64,000 nucleotides of DNA from NCBI RefSeq assembly GCF_003545695.1, contig NZ_QUZZ01000009.1:62001-126000 (forward strand), read 5' to 3'. The translations under genes and the position numbers were made by a program. Within the stretch, counting starts at the first letter, position 1; each line of letters starts with the position of its first letter. Under the pieces are notes generated by a model. It was not told where the DNA came from. It saw only the letters and a program-made list of their open reading frames with translations, and searched no databases. Positions 15,009 through 24,028 of the stretch are shown in pieces. This DNA comes from Taibaiella helva. GTDB lineage: Bacteria; Bacteroidota; Bacteroidia; Chitinophagales; Chitinophagaceae.

Positions 15009-16427
15009 ATGAAGAAACTTTTTCTCCTCAGCAACCTGTTTGTCGCTGCTGTCGCATCTGCGCAGACAAACTATGAAACGTCGCTCAATGCACAATTGCC
15101 GCTCGATGGACAAGATGCCACGGTGTTCAGCCTGAACCCGAACACCAATTATGGCGACTATACCGACATTGCCATGTCGGCCTGGACCTATAACGGCATT
15201 CCCGCGATTCAAAGATCGCTTATCCGTTTCCCGTGGCTATCTGTACTGGCATCCGGCCACAGCCGCCGGCAGATCGTCAATTCGGTTGTGACCTTCGAGC
15301 CGATCAAGATCGTTTCTGCAACCTTATACATGAATGCCTTCCAGAGCGGGAGCGGCAATTGGGGCAGCAACTATTTTCCGGGAACACCTTTACCCAATCC
15401 CAATCCCTGCTACATCAAAAGGGTGCTATCGGGAAAAAATAATGCGGCCAACAGCTGGGTGGAAAATGTGGTGACCTGGAACAGCTCACAGGCGATGACT
15501 TATGAAGCGGCAGGCAACTGGGCAACCATACCGGTAACTTCCGACCGTTACAATGGCAATTTTACCGTGGATGTAACCGCAATGGTCCAGCGGATCGTTA
15601 ATGAGCTGGTGGGTACCACCAATATCAATACCAGCATGGGTACCGTGGCTTTAATACCCGCCGATCCGCTGGCTAACAATGGCTTTATGCTGCAATTGCA
15701 GGACGAGACCTATTACCGCTCACAGTTCTATGGCTCAAGCGATGGAATGACGCATCAGAACACACCCCGTCTGAACATCACCTACCAGAATAATGAATTT
15801 TCCTGCGATGCGGGATTCGGCTACTTTCATCAAAGCATGAGCAACCCCTTCACGGTCCAGTTTGCACCGCTCGCAGGGCCCATGATCATCAATCCTCCAG
15901 GCCTGTACGAATGGTATATCGATAAGCCGCTGAATACAACGGCGCCTCCCGATGCCACTACCTGGTACCACTTCCAGACCTTTACGCCCGGAACCCATAC
16001 GGCATGGCTGAAAAGGTACAGCTCTCCCGGCGTAGAATGCGCCCGTTCTGGACTGATCACCATCAATATGGATGCCAACGGCAGCTGGACCCAGACCCCC
16101 GAAAGGCCCGGCCCCGGATCTGTACCCGAATATGACATCAACAACCCCGACGATCCCTTGCTTCATATGAATATCCAGCCATTCGCGGTTAGTCCCAACC
16201 CCACACAAACAGACTGGACGGTGAGCGTATATGTACCCCAGGCGACCAAAGCCGAGGTGGCTGTGTACGATCTGTCGGGAAGGAAGATCTTTTCAGAAAC
16301 AAGGCAGCTTGTCAGCGGAACGAACCAGTTCGTCGCACCGGCGAAGAACCTGCCTTCCGGTGTTTATTTTATGGAGCTGAAAGGAGAGAAGAACCTGAGC
16401 TTCAGGCAGAAGCTGGTTAAGAACTAG
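15009..16427 (+). CDS. Secreted DNRLRE-domain protein with T9SS type A sorting domain
   Basis: I start at ATG 15009 (MKKLFLLSNLFVAAVASAQT, a signal peptide); the upstream frame to 14979 is not needed. 472 residues. Residues 20-250 resemble DNRLRE domains (IVSATLYMNAFQ, WVENVVTWNSSQ, FTVDVTAMVQRIVNE), found in large secreted or adhesive proteins. The last 85 residues are a T9SS sorting domain (FAVSPNPTQTDWTVSVYVP, YDLSGRKIF, LPSGVYFMELKG), so it is exported across the outer membrane. A -7-like TATATTGC lies at 14975-14982. Confidence 0.82.
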   Translation: MKKLFLLSNLFVAAVASAQTNYETSLNAQLPLDGQDATVFSLNPNTNYGDYTDIAMSAWTYNGIPAIQRSLIRFPWLSVLASGHSRRQIVNSVVTFEPIKIVSATLYMNAFQSGSGNWGSNYFPGTPLPNPNPCYIKRVLSGKNNAANSWVENVVTWNSSQAMTYEAAGNWATIPVTSDRYNGNFTVDVTAMVQRIVNELVGTTNINTSMGTVALIPADPLANNGFMLQLQDETYYRSQFYGSSDGMTHQNTPRLNITYQNNEFSCDAGFGYFHQSMSNPFTVQFAPLAGPMIINPPGLYEWYIDKPLNTTAPPDATTWYHFQTFTPGTHTAWLKRYSSPGVECARSGLITINMDANGSWTQTPERPGPGSVPEYDINNPDDPLLHMNIQPFAVSPNPTQTDWTVSVYVPQATKAEVAVYDLSGRKIFSETRQLVSGTNQFVAPAKNLPSGVYFMELKGEKNLSFRQKLVKN

Positions 16428-16446
16428 GCTTGGAATTCATCAGCGG

Positions 16447-16486
16447 AAAGTGGCAAGGGTACTATCCCTTGCCACTTTTTTATTTT
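16447..16486. terminator. Bidirectional intrinsic terminator between convergent genes
   Basis: The 13-bp stem AAAGTGGCAAGGG / CCCTTGCCACTTT has the 6-nt loop TACTAT, followed on the plus side by a T-rich tail (TTTTTTATTTT) and starting with AAA for the opposite strand. Confidence 0.85.
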
Positions 16487-16515
16487 GGGAATGAAGGACC
16501 AGCTATCTTGTAAGC

Positions 16516-17544
16516 TTACTGCAACCTTTCCGTACAGTTTCCTTTGCCCGTAGCCGGATCGAGACGCATACGGTACAGGGCATTGCCTTTCCTGTTGGAA
16601 GCGCTTTCCACCAGCGCGCCCACCAGGCCAAACATAATGGCGGCATTATCCGATTTCCGGATGCCATGGCCTACCTCGGGAAAATAGAAATCGCCATTGG
16701 TGTATTTCATCTCCATCAGGCCTTCCGAAGTGCCTTTGTACCATTTCTTACCATTGTACAGGGCATAGCAGCCAGACTTTTCAAGGCTGGCGCCTTTCTT
16801 TTTGCCCTCTCCCTTTTCATAAAAATAAGAGACATTGCGATCCCCTGTTGAATACTTCTTCTCAATAAATTCTGTGGCGCCCGGCATATTGTTGAGGAAC
16901 TGATCGAAGGTATAATAGACTCCTGTCTTTGGTTCGCTGTTGTATATGGGGTAGGCCTTTCTTTCTGTGGCTATAGCGGCTTTGATCTCCTCCGGAGTAA
17001 CGGCAGCGGCGCCTTCGGGAATCTTGTAATCAGACATCAGGAAGAGCCAATCCGTCATTTTACGGGCGGCCAGCCGTTTTACATTGCCGGTTACATCCCA
17101 GGCATTGGAGGTTTCAAAGAAAGAATCCACATGGGTAGCCAGCTGGTAGCGATCATTTTTGCCCAGGTAGAAATCCATACGGCCGTAAAAGGTACCCATC
17201 TCTCCTTGTATGGGCCGGTCGGCCATGGAGAAATCCCGTACCACGATCAGCAAAGTCTGATCGCCTTTAGCTGCCGCCTGTCCGGCTGTGATCTGCGCAA
17301 ACTGTTCCAGCATGTGGTCGAAGCCGCCCGGTGTTACCTGGAAATTTTTCTTATTGAAAGGGCCATTGCGCAGGTAACCGATATCTTCCTTATTGGTGCG
17401 CATATCGATCACGCTGACCCGGTTAAATACGGTGTAATTTCTGATGGTGTCGAGCGGTGTCAGGCTGAATTCATCGTGACCGGCGGCACCGACGCGTAAG
17501 GCAAGCAGGACAAGGACTGCCTGCAGGCAGATAAGCTTTTTCAT
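16516..17544 (-). CDS. Exported hypothetical protein
   Basis: The 342-residue protein has a signal peptide (about 1-21, ALRVGAAG). It contains no domain I can name. Visible features are a conserved-looking VIDMRTNKEDIGYLRNGPFN near residue 44, LLIVVRDFSMADRP near 98, and a Lys/Glu-rich region around 240. It resembles secreted hypothetical proteins common in Bacteroidota. It is convergent with the DNRLRE gene and shares its terminator. Confidence 0.65.
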   Translation of the reverse strand: MKKLICLQAVLVLLALRVGAAGHDEFSLTPLDTIRNYTVFNRVSVIDMRTNKEDIGYLRNGPFNKKNFQVTPGGFDHMLEQFAQITAGQAAAKGDQTLLIVVRDFSMADRPIQGEMGTFYGRMDFYLGKNDRYQLATHVDSFFETSNAWDVTGNVKRLAARKMTDWLFLMSDYKIPEGAAAVTPEEIKAAIATERKAYPIYNSEPKTGVYYTFDQFLNNMPGATEFIEKKYSTGDRNVSYFYEKGEGKKKGASLEKSGCYALYNGKKWYKGTSEGLMEMKYTNGDFYFPEVGHGIRKSDNAAIMFGLVGALVESASNRKGNALYRMRLDPATGKGNCTERLQ

Positions 17545-17556
17545 GGAAGGGATGGA

Positions 17557-17588
17557 TTTAATAAATTAGCTGCAATATCTGTAAATTG
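17557..17588 (+). promoter_or_regulatory. Likely paaZ promoter
   Basis: TTTA at 17557-17560 and TAAATTG at 17582-17588 are 21 nt apart, a fair match to the TTTG / TAnnTTG pattern. The 15-mer GTAAATTGCAGGCTC (17581-17595) recurs exactly at 36301-36315 before the SlyD-like gene. The paaZ ATG is 25 nt after the -7 box. Confidence 0.5.
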
Positions 17589-17613
17589 CAGGCTCGCAAA
17601 AATAAGAAACGTT

Positions 17614-19668
17614 ATGTCATTACCCCAATTGCGCAATTATGCCAACGGCAGGTGGGTTGCCGGAGAAGGCGAAGGAGAGATCCTGCACAATGCTATTACC
17701 GGCGAAGCGATCTACAGCGCCAGCAGCAAAGGTCTCGACTTCGGGGCTATGATGCAGTACGCCCGCAGCCAGGCGGGCCCCGTGCTTCGCAGAATGACCT
17801 TCCACGAACGTGGCCGCATGCTGAAAGCGCTGGCCATGTACCTGCTGGAAAGAAAAGAAAAATATTATACCATAAGCCGCTATACCGGCGCCACCCGCGC
17901 CGATAGCTGGGTCGATATTGAGGGCGGTATCGGCAACCTGTTTGCCAATGCCTCGCTGCGCCGCCAGTTTCCCAATGAAACCTTTTACGTAGATGGCGAT
18001 CCCGCACTGCTGTCCAAAGGCGGCACCTTTATCGGCCACCACATTATGGTGCCCCGCCGTGGCGTCGCCATCCATATCAATGCCTTTAATTTCCCGGTAT
18101 GGGGCATGCTGGAAAAGATCGCGGTGAACCTGCTGGCCGGCGTACCCGCAATCGTAAAGCCGGCGACCATTACCTCTTTCCTTACAGAAGCGGTAGTAGA
18201 GGATATCATTACTTCCGGCATACTGCCCGAAGGTGCGCTGCAGCTGATCTGTGGCTCGGCCCGCGGTATTCTCGACTTTGTTGAGAATGGCGATGTGGTG
18301 ACTTTTACCGGCTCCGCCTCCACAGGTAAAATGCTGAAAGCCCATCCCCGCCTGATCGACGAAGCGGTACCCTTCAATATGGAAGCCGATTCGCTCAACT
18401 GTTGTGTGCTGGGCACCGATGTGAAGCCCGGCTCTGCCGAGTTCGATATCTTCATCAAAGAAGTTGCCCGCGAGATCACGACCAAGGCCGGTCAGAAATG
18501 TACCGCCATACGCCGTATTATCGTTCCCGAGCAAAGTGTGGAAGATGTGCAGATCGCCCTGGGCAAGCGCCTGGCAGGCACGCTCATCGGCGACCCTTCG
18601 GTCGAAGGTGTACGGATGGGCGCCCTGGCCGGGCAATCGCAAAAGAAAGAAGTGCTTGAGAAGATCGCTGAGCTGTCGCAGTACCAGCGCATCGTGATTG
18701 GCGATCCCGACAATTATGAGTTGCACGGCGCTGATAAAGCGAAAGGCGCTTTCCTGCCGCCCGTGGTCTTCTACAATGAAGATCCCTTCCGGAAGACAGC
18801 TTGCCACGAAATCGAAGCCTTCGGCCCGGTAAGTACCATTATGCCTTATGGTACGCTTGAAGAAGCGATCGAGCTGTCGCGCCTGGGCAAAGGTTCCCTC
18901 GTGAGCTCTATCGTGACTGCAGACGACAATATTGCCCGCGATTATGTGCTGGAGGCGGCTTCCATGCATGGCCGTATCCTGGTGCTCAACAGCGACTGCG
19001 CCAAAGAAAGCACTGGCCACGGCTCGCCCATGCCCCTGCTGGTTCATGGCGGCCCCGGCCGCGCCGGTGGAGGAGAAGAGATGGGCGGCAAGCGCGGTGT
19101 ACTGCACTACCTGCAGCGTACTGCGATACAGGGATCGCCCACGACCATCTCCCGCATTACCAATGTGTACCAGCAGCACGGCAAGCAGAACGAGACAGAA
19201 ATACATCCTTTCCGCAAATACTTCGAAGACCTGCAGGTCGGTGATACCGTTGTTACTGCCAAACATACGGTAACCGAGACCGACATCACCAACTTTGCCA
19301 ATGTGAGCGGTGACAACTTCTACGCCCATATGGATGCGACTTCCCTGGAAGGTACCATCTTCGAGCGCCGCGTGGCGCATGGCTATTTTGTACTGTCCAA
19401 GGCCGCCGGCTTGTTTGTCGACGCGAAGAAGGGGCCGGTGTTGCTGAACTATGGTATCGACGAGGCCCGCTTTACCAAGCCCGTGTATCCCGGTGCAACC
19501 ATCGGCGTAAGGCTTACGGTAAAGGAAAAAGCAGACCAGGAAAAGCGTTCGGAAGACGATATTGCCAAAGGCATAGTGAAATGGCTGGTGGATGTGTATG
19601 ATGAAACCGGTGAAACGGTTGCCATTGCCACCATCCTTACCATGGTGAAGAAAAGAAATCAAGAGTAA
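17614..19668 (+). CDS. paaZ: Phenylacetate degradation bifunctional protein PaaZ
   Basis: The 684-residue protein fuses an aldehyde dehydrogenase (1 to about 520) with a MaoC/hot-dog hydratase (about 535-684). The dehydrogenase has Glu257 (NMEADSLN) and the nucleophile Cys296 (GQKCTAIR). The hydratase has FANVSGDNFYAHMD and RRVAHGYFVLSKAA, where Asp and His act. In the phenylacetate pathway PaaZ opens the oxepin-CoA ring and oxidises the resulting aldehyde. No other paa genes are in the window, so it is alone here. A 680-codon antisense frame covering almost the whole gene is a codon-bias shadow. Confidence 0.93.
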   Translation: MSLPQLRNYANGRWVAGEGEGEILHNAITGEAIYSASSKGLDFGAMMQYARSQAGPVLRRMTFHERGRMLKALAMYLLERKEKYYTISRYTGATRADSWVDIEGGIGNLFANASLRRQFPNETFYVDGDPALLSKGGTFIGHHIMVPRRGVAIHINAFNFPVWGMLEKIAVNLLAGVPAIVKPATITSFLTEAVVEDIITSGILPEGALQLICGSARGILDFVENGDVVTFTGSASTGKMLKAHPRLIDEAVPFNMEADSLNCCVLGTDVKPGSAEFDIFIKEVAREITTKAGQKCTAIRRIIVPEQSVEDVQIALGKRLAGTLIGDPSVEGVRMGALAGQSQKKEVLEKIAELSQYQRIVIGDPDNYELHGADKAKGAFLPPVVFYNEDPFRKTACHEIEAFGPVSTIMPYGTLEEAIELSRLGKGSLVSSIVTADDNIARDYVLEAASMHGRILVLNSDCAKESTGHGSPMPLLVHGGPGRAGGGEEMGGKRGVLHYLQRTAIQGSPTTISRITNVYQQHGKQNETEIHPFRKYFEDLQVGDTVVTAKHTVTETDITNFANVSGDNFYAHMDATSLEGTIFERRVAHGYFVLSKAAGLFVDAKKGPVLLNYGIDEARFTKPVYPGATIGVRLTVKEKADQEKRSEDDIAKGIVKWLVDVYDETGETVAIATILTMVKKRNQE

Positions 19669-19757
19669 GTGCTAAGCTAATCGGTTGGGATGAGCGATGG
19701 CTGACCTGAACGATCCGCGCTGAATTGCCTGCCTCATCATATGAATAACCGGAAAGC

Positions 19758-19794
19758 AAGACGCCGCCCCTTACAAAAGAGCGGCGTCTTTTAT
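19758..19794. terminator. Intrinsic terminator between convergent paaZ and ACMSD genes
   Basis: AAGACGCCGC / GCGGCGTCTT forms a 10-bp GC-rich stem with a 13-nt loop, followed by TTTAT on the plus side. Confidence 0.8.
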
Positions 19795-19811
19795 CATTAA
19801 GGCCTGCCTGA

Positions 19812-20801
19812 TCAGATGCCGAGGAAAGCTTTTGCATTGCCATACAGAAGCTGGTCCCTTAGTACCGGGTCCTGTATATGCGCTTCGATCAGCTTTCCGG
19901 GGTGATGCTCGCCCAGGGGAAAGGGATAATCGCTGCCCATACAGATCTTGTCACCACCCATAATGTCGATGATAAAATCAAGTGCCTTGGGATCGTGTAC
20001 CAGGGAGTCGATCCAGAACTTACCGATATAGTTGCGCGGGTTGATGGGGTTGTCGATTGCCACCAGGTCGGGGCGCACCGCAAAGCCATGCTCTATGCGG
20101 CCTATAGTCGCGGGGAAGCTGCCGCCGCCATGCGCAAAGGCTACTCTTAGCTTAGGGAATTTTTCAAACACACCACCGAAGATCATGGAGCAGATCGCCC
20201 TGGAGGTTTCGGCGGGCATACCTACCAGCCAGGGCAGCCAGTACTTCATCATATCGTTCTCGCCCATCATTTCCCAGGGATGTACGAAAATGCAGGCGCC
20301 CAAGGCCTCTGCGGCCTGCCAGAAAGGATGAAAGTAAGGGTCGCTGAGGTTGCGGCCATTGATGTTGGAGCCTATTTCGAGGCCGGGCATCCTCAGCTCT
20401 CTGACACAACGTTCCAGCTCCTGTATCGCCAGGTCGATATCCTGGAGCGGCACGGTACCCAGGCCGACATAACGGTCGGGGTATCGGGTTACGGCTTCTG
20501 CAATATGATCGTTGAAAAAACGGGAGCTCTCCAGCGCATGCTCTGGCCTGGCCCAGTAATTGAAGAGTACGGGGATCGTAGACAAGGCCTGCATCGTTAC
20601 TTCAGTAGCATCCATTTCCTTAAGCCGTACTTCGGCATCCCAGCAATTGTGCTCGATCTCGCGGAATACTTTATCGCCCTTGATCATTTTGGCGCAGCAG
20701 GGCTTGTGGTGCTCCAGGGTAATGAAATCGCCGTAGCCGAACTTCTGGAACCAGTTCGGAATTTTCTCCGGCATAATATGAGTATGGATATCGATCTTCA
20801 T
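19812..20801 (-). CDS. 2-amino-3-carboxymuconate-6-semialdehyde decarboxylase (ACMSD)
   Basis: The 329-residue protein follows the ACMSD family along its full length: MKIDIHTHI (metal His6, His8), FREIEHNCWDAEVRLKEMD, FVHPWEMMGE, KYWLPWLVGMPAETSRAICS, FAHGGGSFPATIGRIEHGF and MGSDYPFPLGEHHPGKLIEA with the metal Asp. The enzyme removes CO2 from ACMS in kynurenine breakdown, steering tryptophan carbon away from quinolinate, or works in 2-nitrobenzoate/2-aminophenol-type pathways. Related amidohydrolase decarboxylases exist, but the match over several diagnostic stretches is strong. No other kynurenine genes lie nearby. Confidence 0.9.
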   Translation of the reverse strand: MKIDIHTHIMPEKIPNWFQKFGYGDFITLEHHKPCCAKMIKGDKVFREIEHNCWDAEVRLKEMDATEVTMQALSTIPVLFNYWARPEHALESSRFFNDHIAEAVTRYPDRYVGLGTVPLQDIDLAIQELERCVRELRMPGLEIGSNINGRNLSDPYFHPFWQAAEALGACIFVHPWEMMGENDMMKYWLPWLVGMPAETSRAICSMIFGGVFEKFPKLRVAFAHGGGSFPATIGRIEHGFAVRPDLVAIDNPINPRNYIGKFWIDSLVHDPKALDFIIDIMGGDKICMGSDYPFPLGEHHPGKLIEAHIQDPVLRDQLLYGNAKAFLGI

Positions 20802-20808
20802 AGCGCGT

Positions 20809-20840
20809 CAAAAGTATAACGCTATTTTTGATCCGGCAAA
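20809..20840 (-). promoter_or_regulatory. ACMSD promoter overlapping the upstream terminator palindrome
   Basis: On the minus strand TACTTTTG (20816-20809) matches TAnnTTTG, 7 nt before the ATG. A TTTG (20840-20837) lies 20 nt further upstream and is part of the foot of the 60-bp palindrome at 20833-20892. The short distance to the ATG implies a near-leaderless transcript. Confidence 0.6.
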
Positions 20841-20892
20841 AAAAGAGAAGTCAAGTTTTTATATAAAAACTTGACTTCTCTTTTTTTGCCGG
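20833..20892. terminator. Perfect 60-bp palindrome, probable terminator of the ccm operon
   Basis: Two 30-nt arms with no unpaired centre meet between 20862 and 20863. Each arm starts CCGGC, then A7, then GAGAAGTCAAG, then T5AT. The structure is symmetrical, so a U-rich run follows a strong inner stem whichever strand is read. It lies between the ccmF stop (minus strand) and the ACMSD start. Confidence 0.85.
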
Positions 20893-20923
20893 AGGATGCT
20901 CTCCACCCAAACGTATAATCTTT

Positions 20924-23374
20924 TTATTTTCTCCTCGCCCACCAGCTTACGAAGAAACCGATCACCATGACCACGATGCCGCCCCACAGCACACGGATGT
21001 AAGGGAATTCAATGGCCTTCAGCACGATCCAGTCGTCTTGCTGAGCTCTTTGGCGAATGCCCATCTCTACCGCGTTTTCTTCCGGCAGTATCTTGTTGAT
21101 GCGGATATTGAGGCCGATGTCGCGCAGCGTATCTTCAACGGAAGAAGCTTCATTGCCCCGGATCACGTACAAGGGCGATACTGCGCCGATCTTACCTGTG
21201 GTCGTGTAAGCGGAGAGCTCGGCCTGCACGGCAATATCCCCGTTCTGTTTTTCATAGCTGCGGGTGATCCTGTTGTTGAGCCCTTCATAGACGAGGTAAC
21301 CGTTGGCCAGGAAGACGCTGTCGCCCTTCTTCATCTTGAAGGGACGGTAGACGCTGGTATCCGATTTCGATTTCGGATCGCTCAGCGAGGTGATATAGGT
21401 AAATACGTCGTGCGACCAATAACCCTTGGAATCAGGATTGGCGCTCATGCCTTCCTGCCCTTTGGGATTGATATACGCTTCGGGGTGTAGGGTAAACGTT
21501 TCAACCACTTTGCCTGTATTGGGGTCGATGCGGTCGTAGCGCACCTTGTAATAGGTGAGTGGCGGATCGTTCTGCACTAAGGAATCGCCGAGATAGGTCA
21601 CCAGGTACTTGCCCATAGGCACGGAGGTGTTACGGAAGATAAGCACGTTTTCCCGGCTTTCCTTTACATTTTCCTCAAAGGTTTTTTTGCCAAAATCCCA
21701 GTTCTGCATGGTGCTGGTGCGGTCGAGCGAGATCACCTTCTTTTTATAGCCCGACAGCAGGATTCCCAGCAGCATCAGGCCGAAGCCGATGTGGGTAATA
21801 GAGCCGCCGGCTTTGAGCAGCTTAAGCTTCTGTGTGGTGACCAGGTAAAGCAGGTTACCTGTCAGGGCATAGAAAATGGCGAAGGCAAATACCATGTACT
21901 GCACGTGCCTGATCTCCTGCAGCCATACCGTAAGCGCAGCCAGCACCAGGCTGATCAGCGCTGTTAAGCCGAGCTTTTTCCAGGCCGCCGCCATGCCGGT
22001 CTTCTTGTACTTGAGGAACTGTATGGCGCCGGTAAGCAGGGCGACGATAATGGCCGCCCATACCTGGATGCCATTGTAGTATTCCACAGGATTGATGGGT
22101 GGTGCGATATCGGTACCCGTAATTTTTTTATACAAAACACTCCACACCGGGAGCGAAGTCGCCATAATAATGTGGATGCAGGACAGCAGCAGGGCTATGG
22201 AGCCGATCAGCATCCAGAACTCGCGGGTATCCGCTTCTTCCTCTCCGGCCAGCCGCGGCATTTTTTTCCAGGAACGGATAATGAAATACAGGCTGATGGC
22301 CAGGTAAATGGCCATGGCGATAATGAGGTGCCAGTACAAAGCTTTGCCTTCGCCGGTAAAAGCGTGCACCGAAGTGTCGCCCAGGATGCCGGTACGGGTG
22401 AGGAAAGTCGAGTACCAGATCAGCATGAAGGTGAGGATAAAAAAGATCAGCGTGGTCTTGAGCGAGCGACCGGTGCTTTTATAGATCACCAGGGTATGCA
22501 GGCCGGCGATCAGGGTAAGCCAGGGTACCAGTGAAGCATTTTCAACGGGATCCCAGGCCCAGTAGCCGCCGAAGCTGAGCGATTCGTAAGCCCAGGCGCC
22601 ACCCATCATAATGCCGGTGCCCAGCACGCCGCCGCCGATCAGGGTCCAGCGCAATGCGGGTTTTACCCAGGTCTTGTATTCCCCCTTCCACATTGCTGCG
22701 ACGGCGTAGGCAAAGGGGATAAGCGTGAGCGCAAAGCCGAGGAACAGTACGGGCGGATGGATCACCATCCAGTAATTTTGCAGGGTTACATTCAGGCCAT
22801 TACCATCTTTGATGAACTCCATGTAATTGGGCTGCGAAAAGATGGGCGCCTGGCTCATCTCGTGGCGCAGCAGGCTGAAAGGCGTGCTGCCGATCTTAAT
22901 ATCGGCGCCAAAATAAATACCGATCAGCATGGTGCACAGCACGGCTTGTACCAGGCAGACAATACTCATTACCCGGGTTTCCCATTGCTTGCCGGTGCGC
23001 AGCAGGACGAGGCCCAGTACGGCATGCCAGATGAGCCACAGCAGGAAGCTGCCTTCTGAGCCTTCCCAGAAGCAGGCCAGCAGGTATTTGACCTGCAGTC
23101 CCCTGGAGGAATGCTTGTAAGCATAATTGTATTCAAACAAGTGACCGGAAATAATATAGTACAGCGCAATGAAGATACCGGCCACAGATACCGCCTGGAT
23201 GATAAAGCCCCAGCGTGCCATCCTTTTCCATACCGCTTCTTCGGCCTGCCCCTCCTTACGGGCTGCAAGCATATAGGAAAAGGCAGAAAAAAGCGAGGCA
23301 ACAAAGGCGGCAACAACAAAGAAGTGCCCTAGCTGGCCCGGTAACAAATGTTCACCGATAAATTGCTGATCCAA
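20924..23374 (-). CDS. ccmF: Cytochrome c maturation protein CcmF/CcsA family (haem lyase component)
   Basis: The 816-residue polytopic membrane protein has the haem-handling WWD motif SFGGYWAWDPVENASLVPW near residue 260, many membrane segments up to about residue 555, a large periplasmic domain, and a last membrane helix at the C-terminus (IVVMVIGFFVSWWARRK). CcmF joins haem from CcmE to the CxxCH of apocytochromes. No ATG lies near the expected N-terminus. The TTG at 23374 gives MDQQFIGEHLLPGQLGHFFV, as expected for this family, and no in-frame ATG or GTG precedes it closely. It lies 63 nt downstream of ccmE, with a hairpin between. Confidence 0.9.
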   Translation of the reverse strand: MDQQFIGEHLLPGQLGHFFVVAAFVASLFSAFSYMLAARKEGQAEEAVWKRMARWGFIIQAVSVAGIFIALYYIISGHLFEYNYAYKHSSRGLQVKYLLACFWEGSEGSFLLWLIWHAVLGLVLLRTGKQWETRVMSIVCLVQAVLCTMLIGIYFGADIKIGSTPFSLLRHEMSQAPIFSQPNYMEFIKDGNGLNVTLQNYWMVIHPPVLFLGFALTLIPFAYAVAAMWKGEYKTWVKPALRWTLIGGGVLGTGIMMGGAWAYESLSFGGYWAWDPVENASLVPWLTLIAGLHTLVIYKSTGRSLKTTLIFFILTFMLIWYSTFLTRTGILGDTSVHAFTGEGKALYWHLIIAMAIYLAISLYFIIRSWKKMPRLAGEEEADTREFWMLIGSIALLLSCIHIIMATSLPVWSVLYKKITGTDIAPPINPVEYYNGIQVWAAIIVALLTGAIQFLKYKKTGMAAAWKKLGLTALISLVLAALTVWLQEIRHVQYMVFAFAIFYALTGNLLYLVTTQKLKLLKAGGSITHIGFGLMLLGILLSGYKKKVISLDRTSTMQNWDFGKKTFEENVKESRENVLIFRNTSVPMGKYLVTYLGDSLVQNDPPLTYYKVRYDRIDPNTGKVVETFTLHPEAYINPKGQEGMSANPDSKGYWSHDVFTYITSLSDPKSKSDTSVYRPFKMKKGDSVFLANGYLVYEGLNNRITRSYEKQNGDIAVQAELSAYTTTGKIGAVSPLYVIRGNEASSVEDTLRDIGLNIRINKILPEENAVEMGIRQRAQQDDWIVLKAIEFPYIRVLWGGIVVMVIGFFVSWWARRK

Positions 23375-23401
23375 GAGTAAAAGATTGTAACGATGGTAAG
23401 A

Positions 23402-23428
23402 ATAAAAACGGCGTGCCTTGGCACGCCG
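23402..23428 (-). terminator. Hairpin between ccmE and ccmF
   Basis: CGGCGTGCC-TT-GGCACGCCG is a perfect inverted repeat followed on the minus strand by TTTTTATT. It may attenuate ccmF expression relative to ccmE. Confidence 0.65.
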
Positions 23429-23437
23429 GAAATTAAA

Positions 23438-23845
23438 TTAAGATTCAGTGGCCGGCTGCTTCGCTACCGCGATCTGGTCGTTCTCGTATTTCGACGGACA
23501 CTTCATTTGTATCTTGTTGCAGTGGAAATTACCATCCTTCATGAAGCCGGTCATCACCAGCTGTTCTGATTTTTCAAAGTCCTGCGGGCGGGAGCCGGCA
23601 AAGATCACCTTGTGTATGGCGCCCTTCTTGTCCTTGGCAAAAAAGACGAAGTTGTTCGGATCTTTTATGGGATCGTATTGCTGTGCCTGGTCCTTGTCCA
23701 GGTAGCCCACCACATGATAGGTATGCCCCGGTTTCTCGGAGGCGGAAGCAAAGGTCTCGTAGGTGCTGAACTTACCGAAAGAAGCCACCAGGATACCTAT
23801 GGTAGCAGCAATCAGCACTAAGATGAGGATACTGGCTTTCTTCAC
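23438..23845 (-). CDS. ccmE: Cytochrome c maturation haem chaperone CcmE, CxxxY variant
   Basis: The 135-residue protein has one N-terminal membrane anchor (about 5-23) and an OB-fold periplasmic domain (YHVVGYLDKD, HKVIFAGSRPQDFEKSEQLV). Classical CcmE binds haem through His in HxxxY. Here the same place reads C116-P-S-K-Y120, so a cysteine replaces the histidine. CxxxY CcmE proteins are known from some anaerobes and archaea. The chaperone takes haem from CcmC and passes it to CcmF, encoded just downstream. Other ccm genes are not in the window. Confidence 0.88.
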   Translation of the reverse strand: MKKASILILVLIAATIGILVASFGKFSTYETFASASEKPGHTYHVVGYLDKDQAQQYDPIKDPNNFVFFAKDKKGAIHKVIFAGSRPQDFEKSEQLVMTGFMKDGNFHCNKIQMKCPSKYENDQIAVAKQPATES

Positions 23846-24028
23846 AGGAATGCGCTTTTTGATTCGACCGCAAAGTTAAGGCTAAATTAAATCGGAAGCA
23901 GCGCCAATTTCCCTATCCACACGTTAATACAGCGGTGCATCAGCTTTGCCTATAGGCCTATTTGGCTGTAAAACATCGGCTTATATTTTTGCTCGTTCCG
24001 GGTTTGGTTACAGCATTTTATGCAGGGG

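Noticed and set aside
17620-19662. 680-codon open frame on the minus strand opposite paaZ
   Set aside because: The plus-strand frame is an unmistakable PaaZ with all catalytic residues. The antisense frame has no recognisable domain and results from codon bias.
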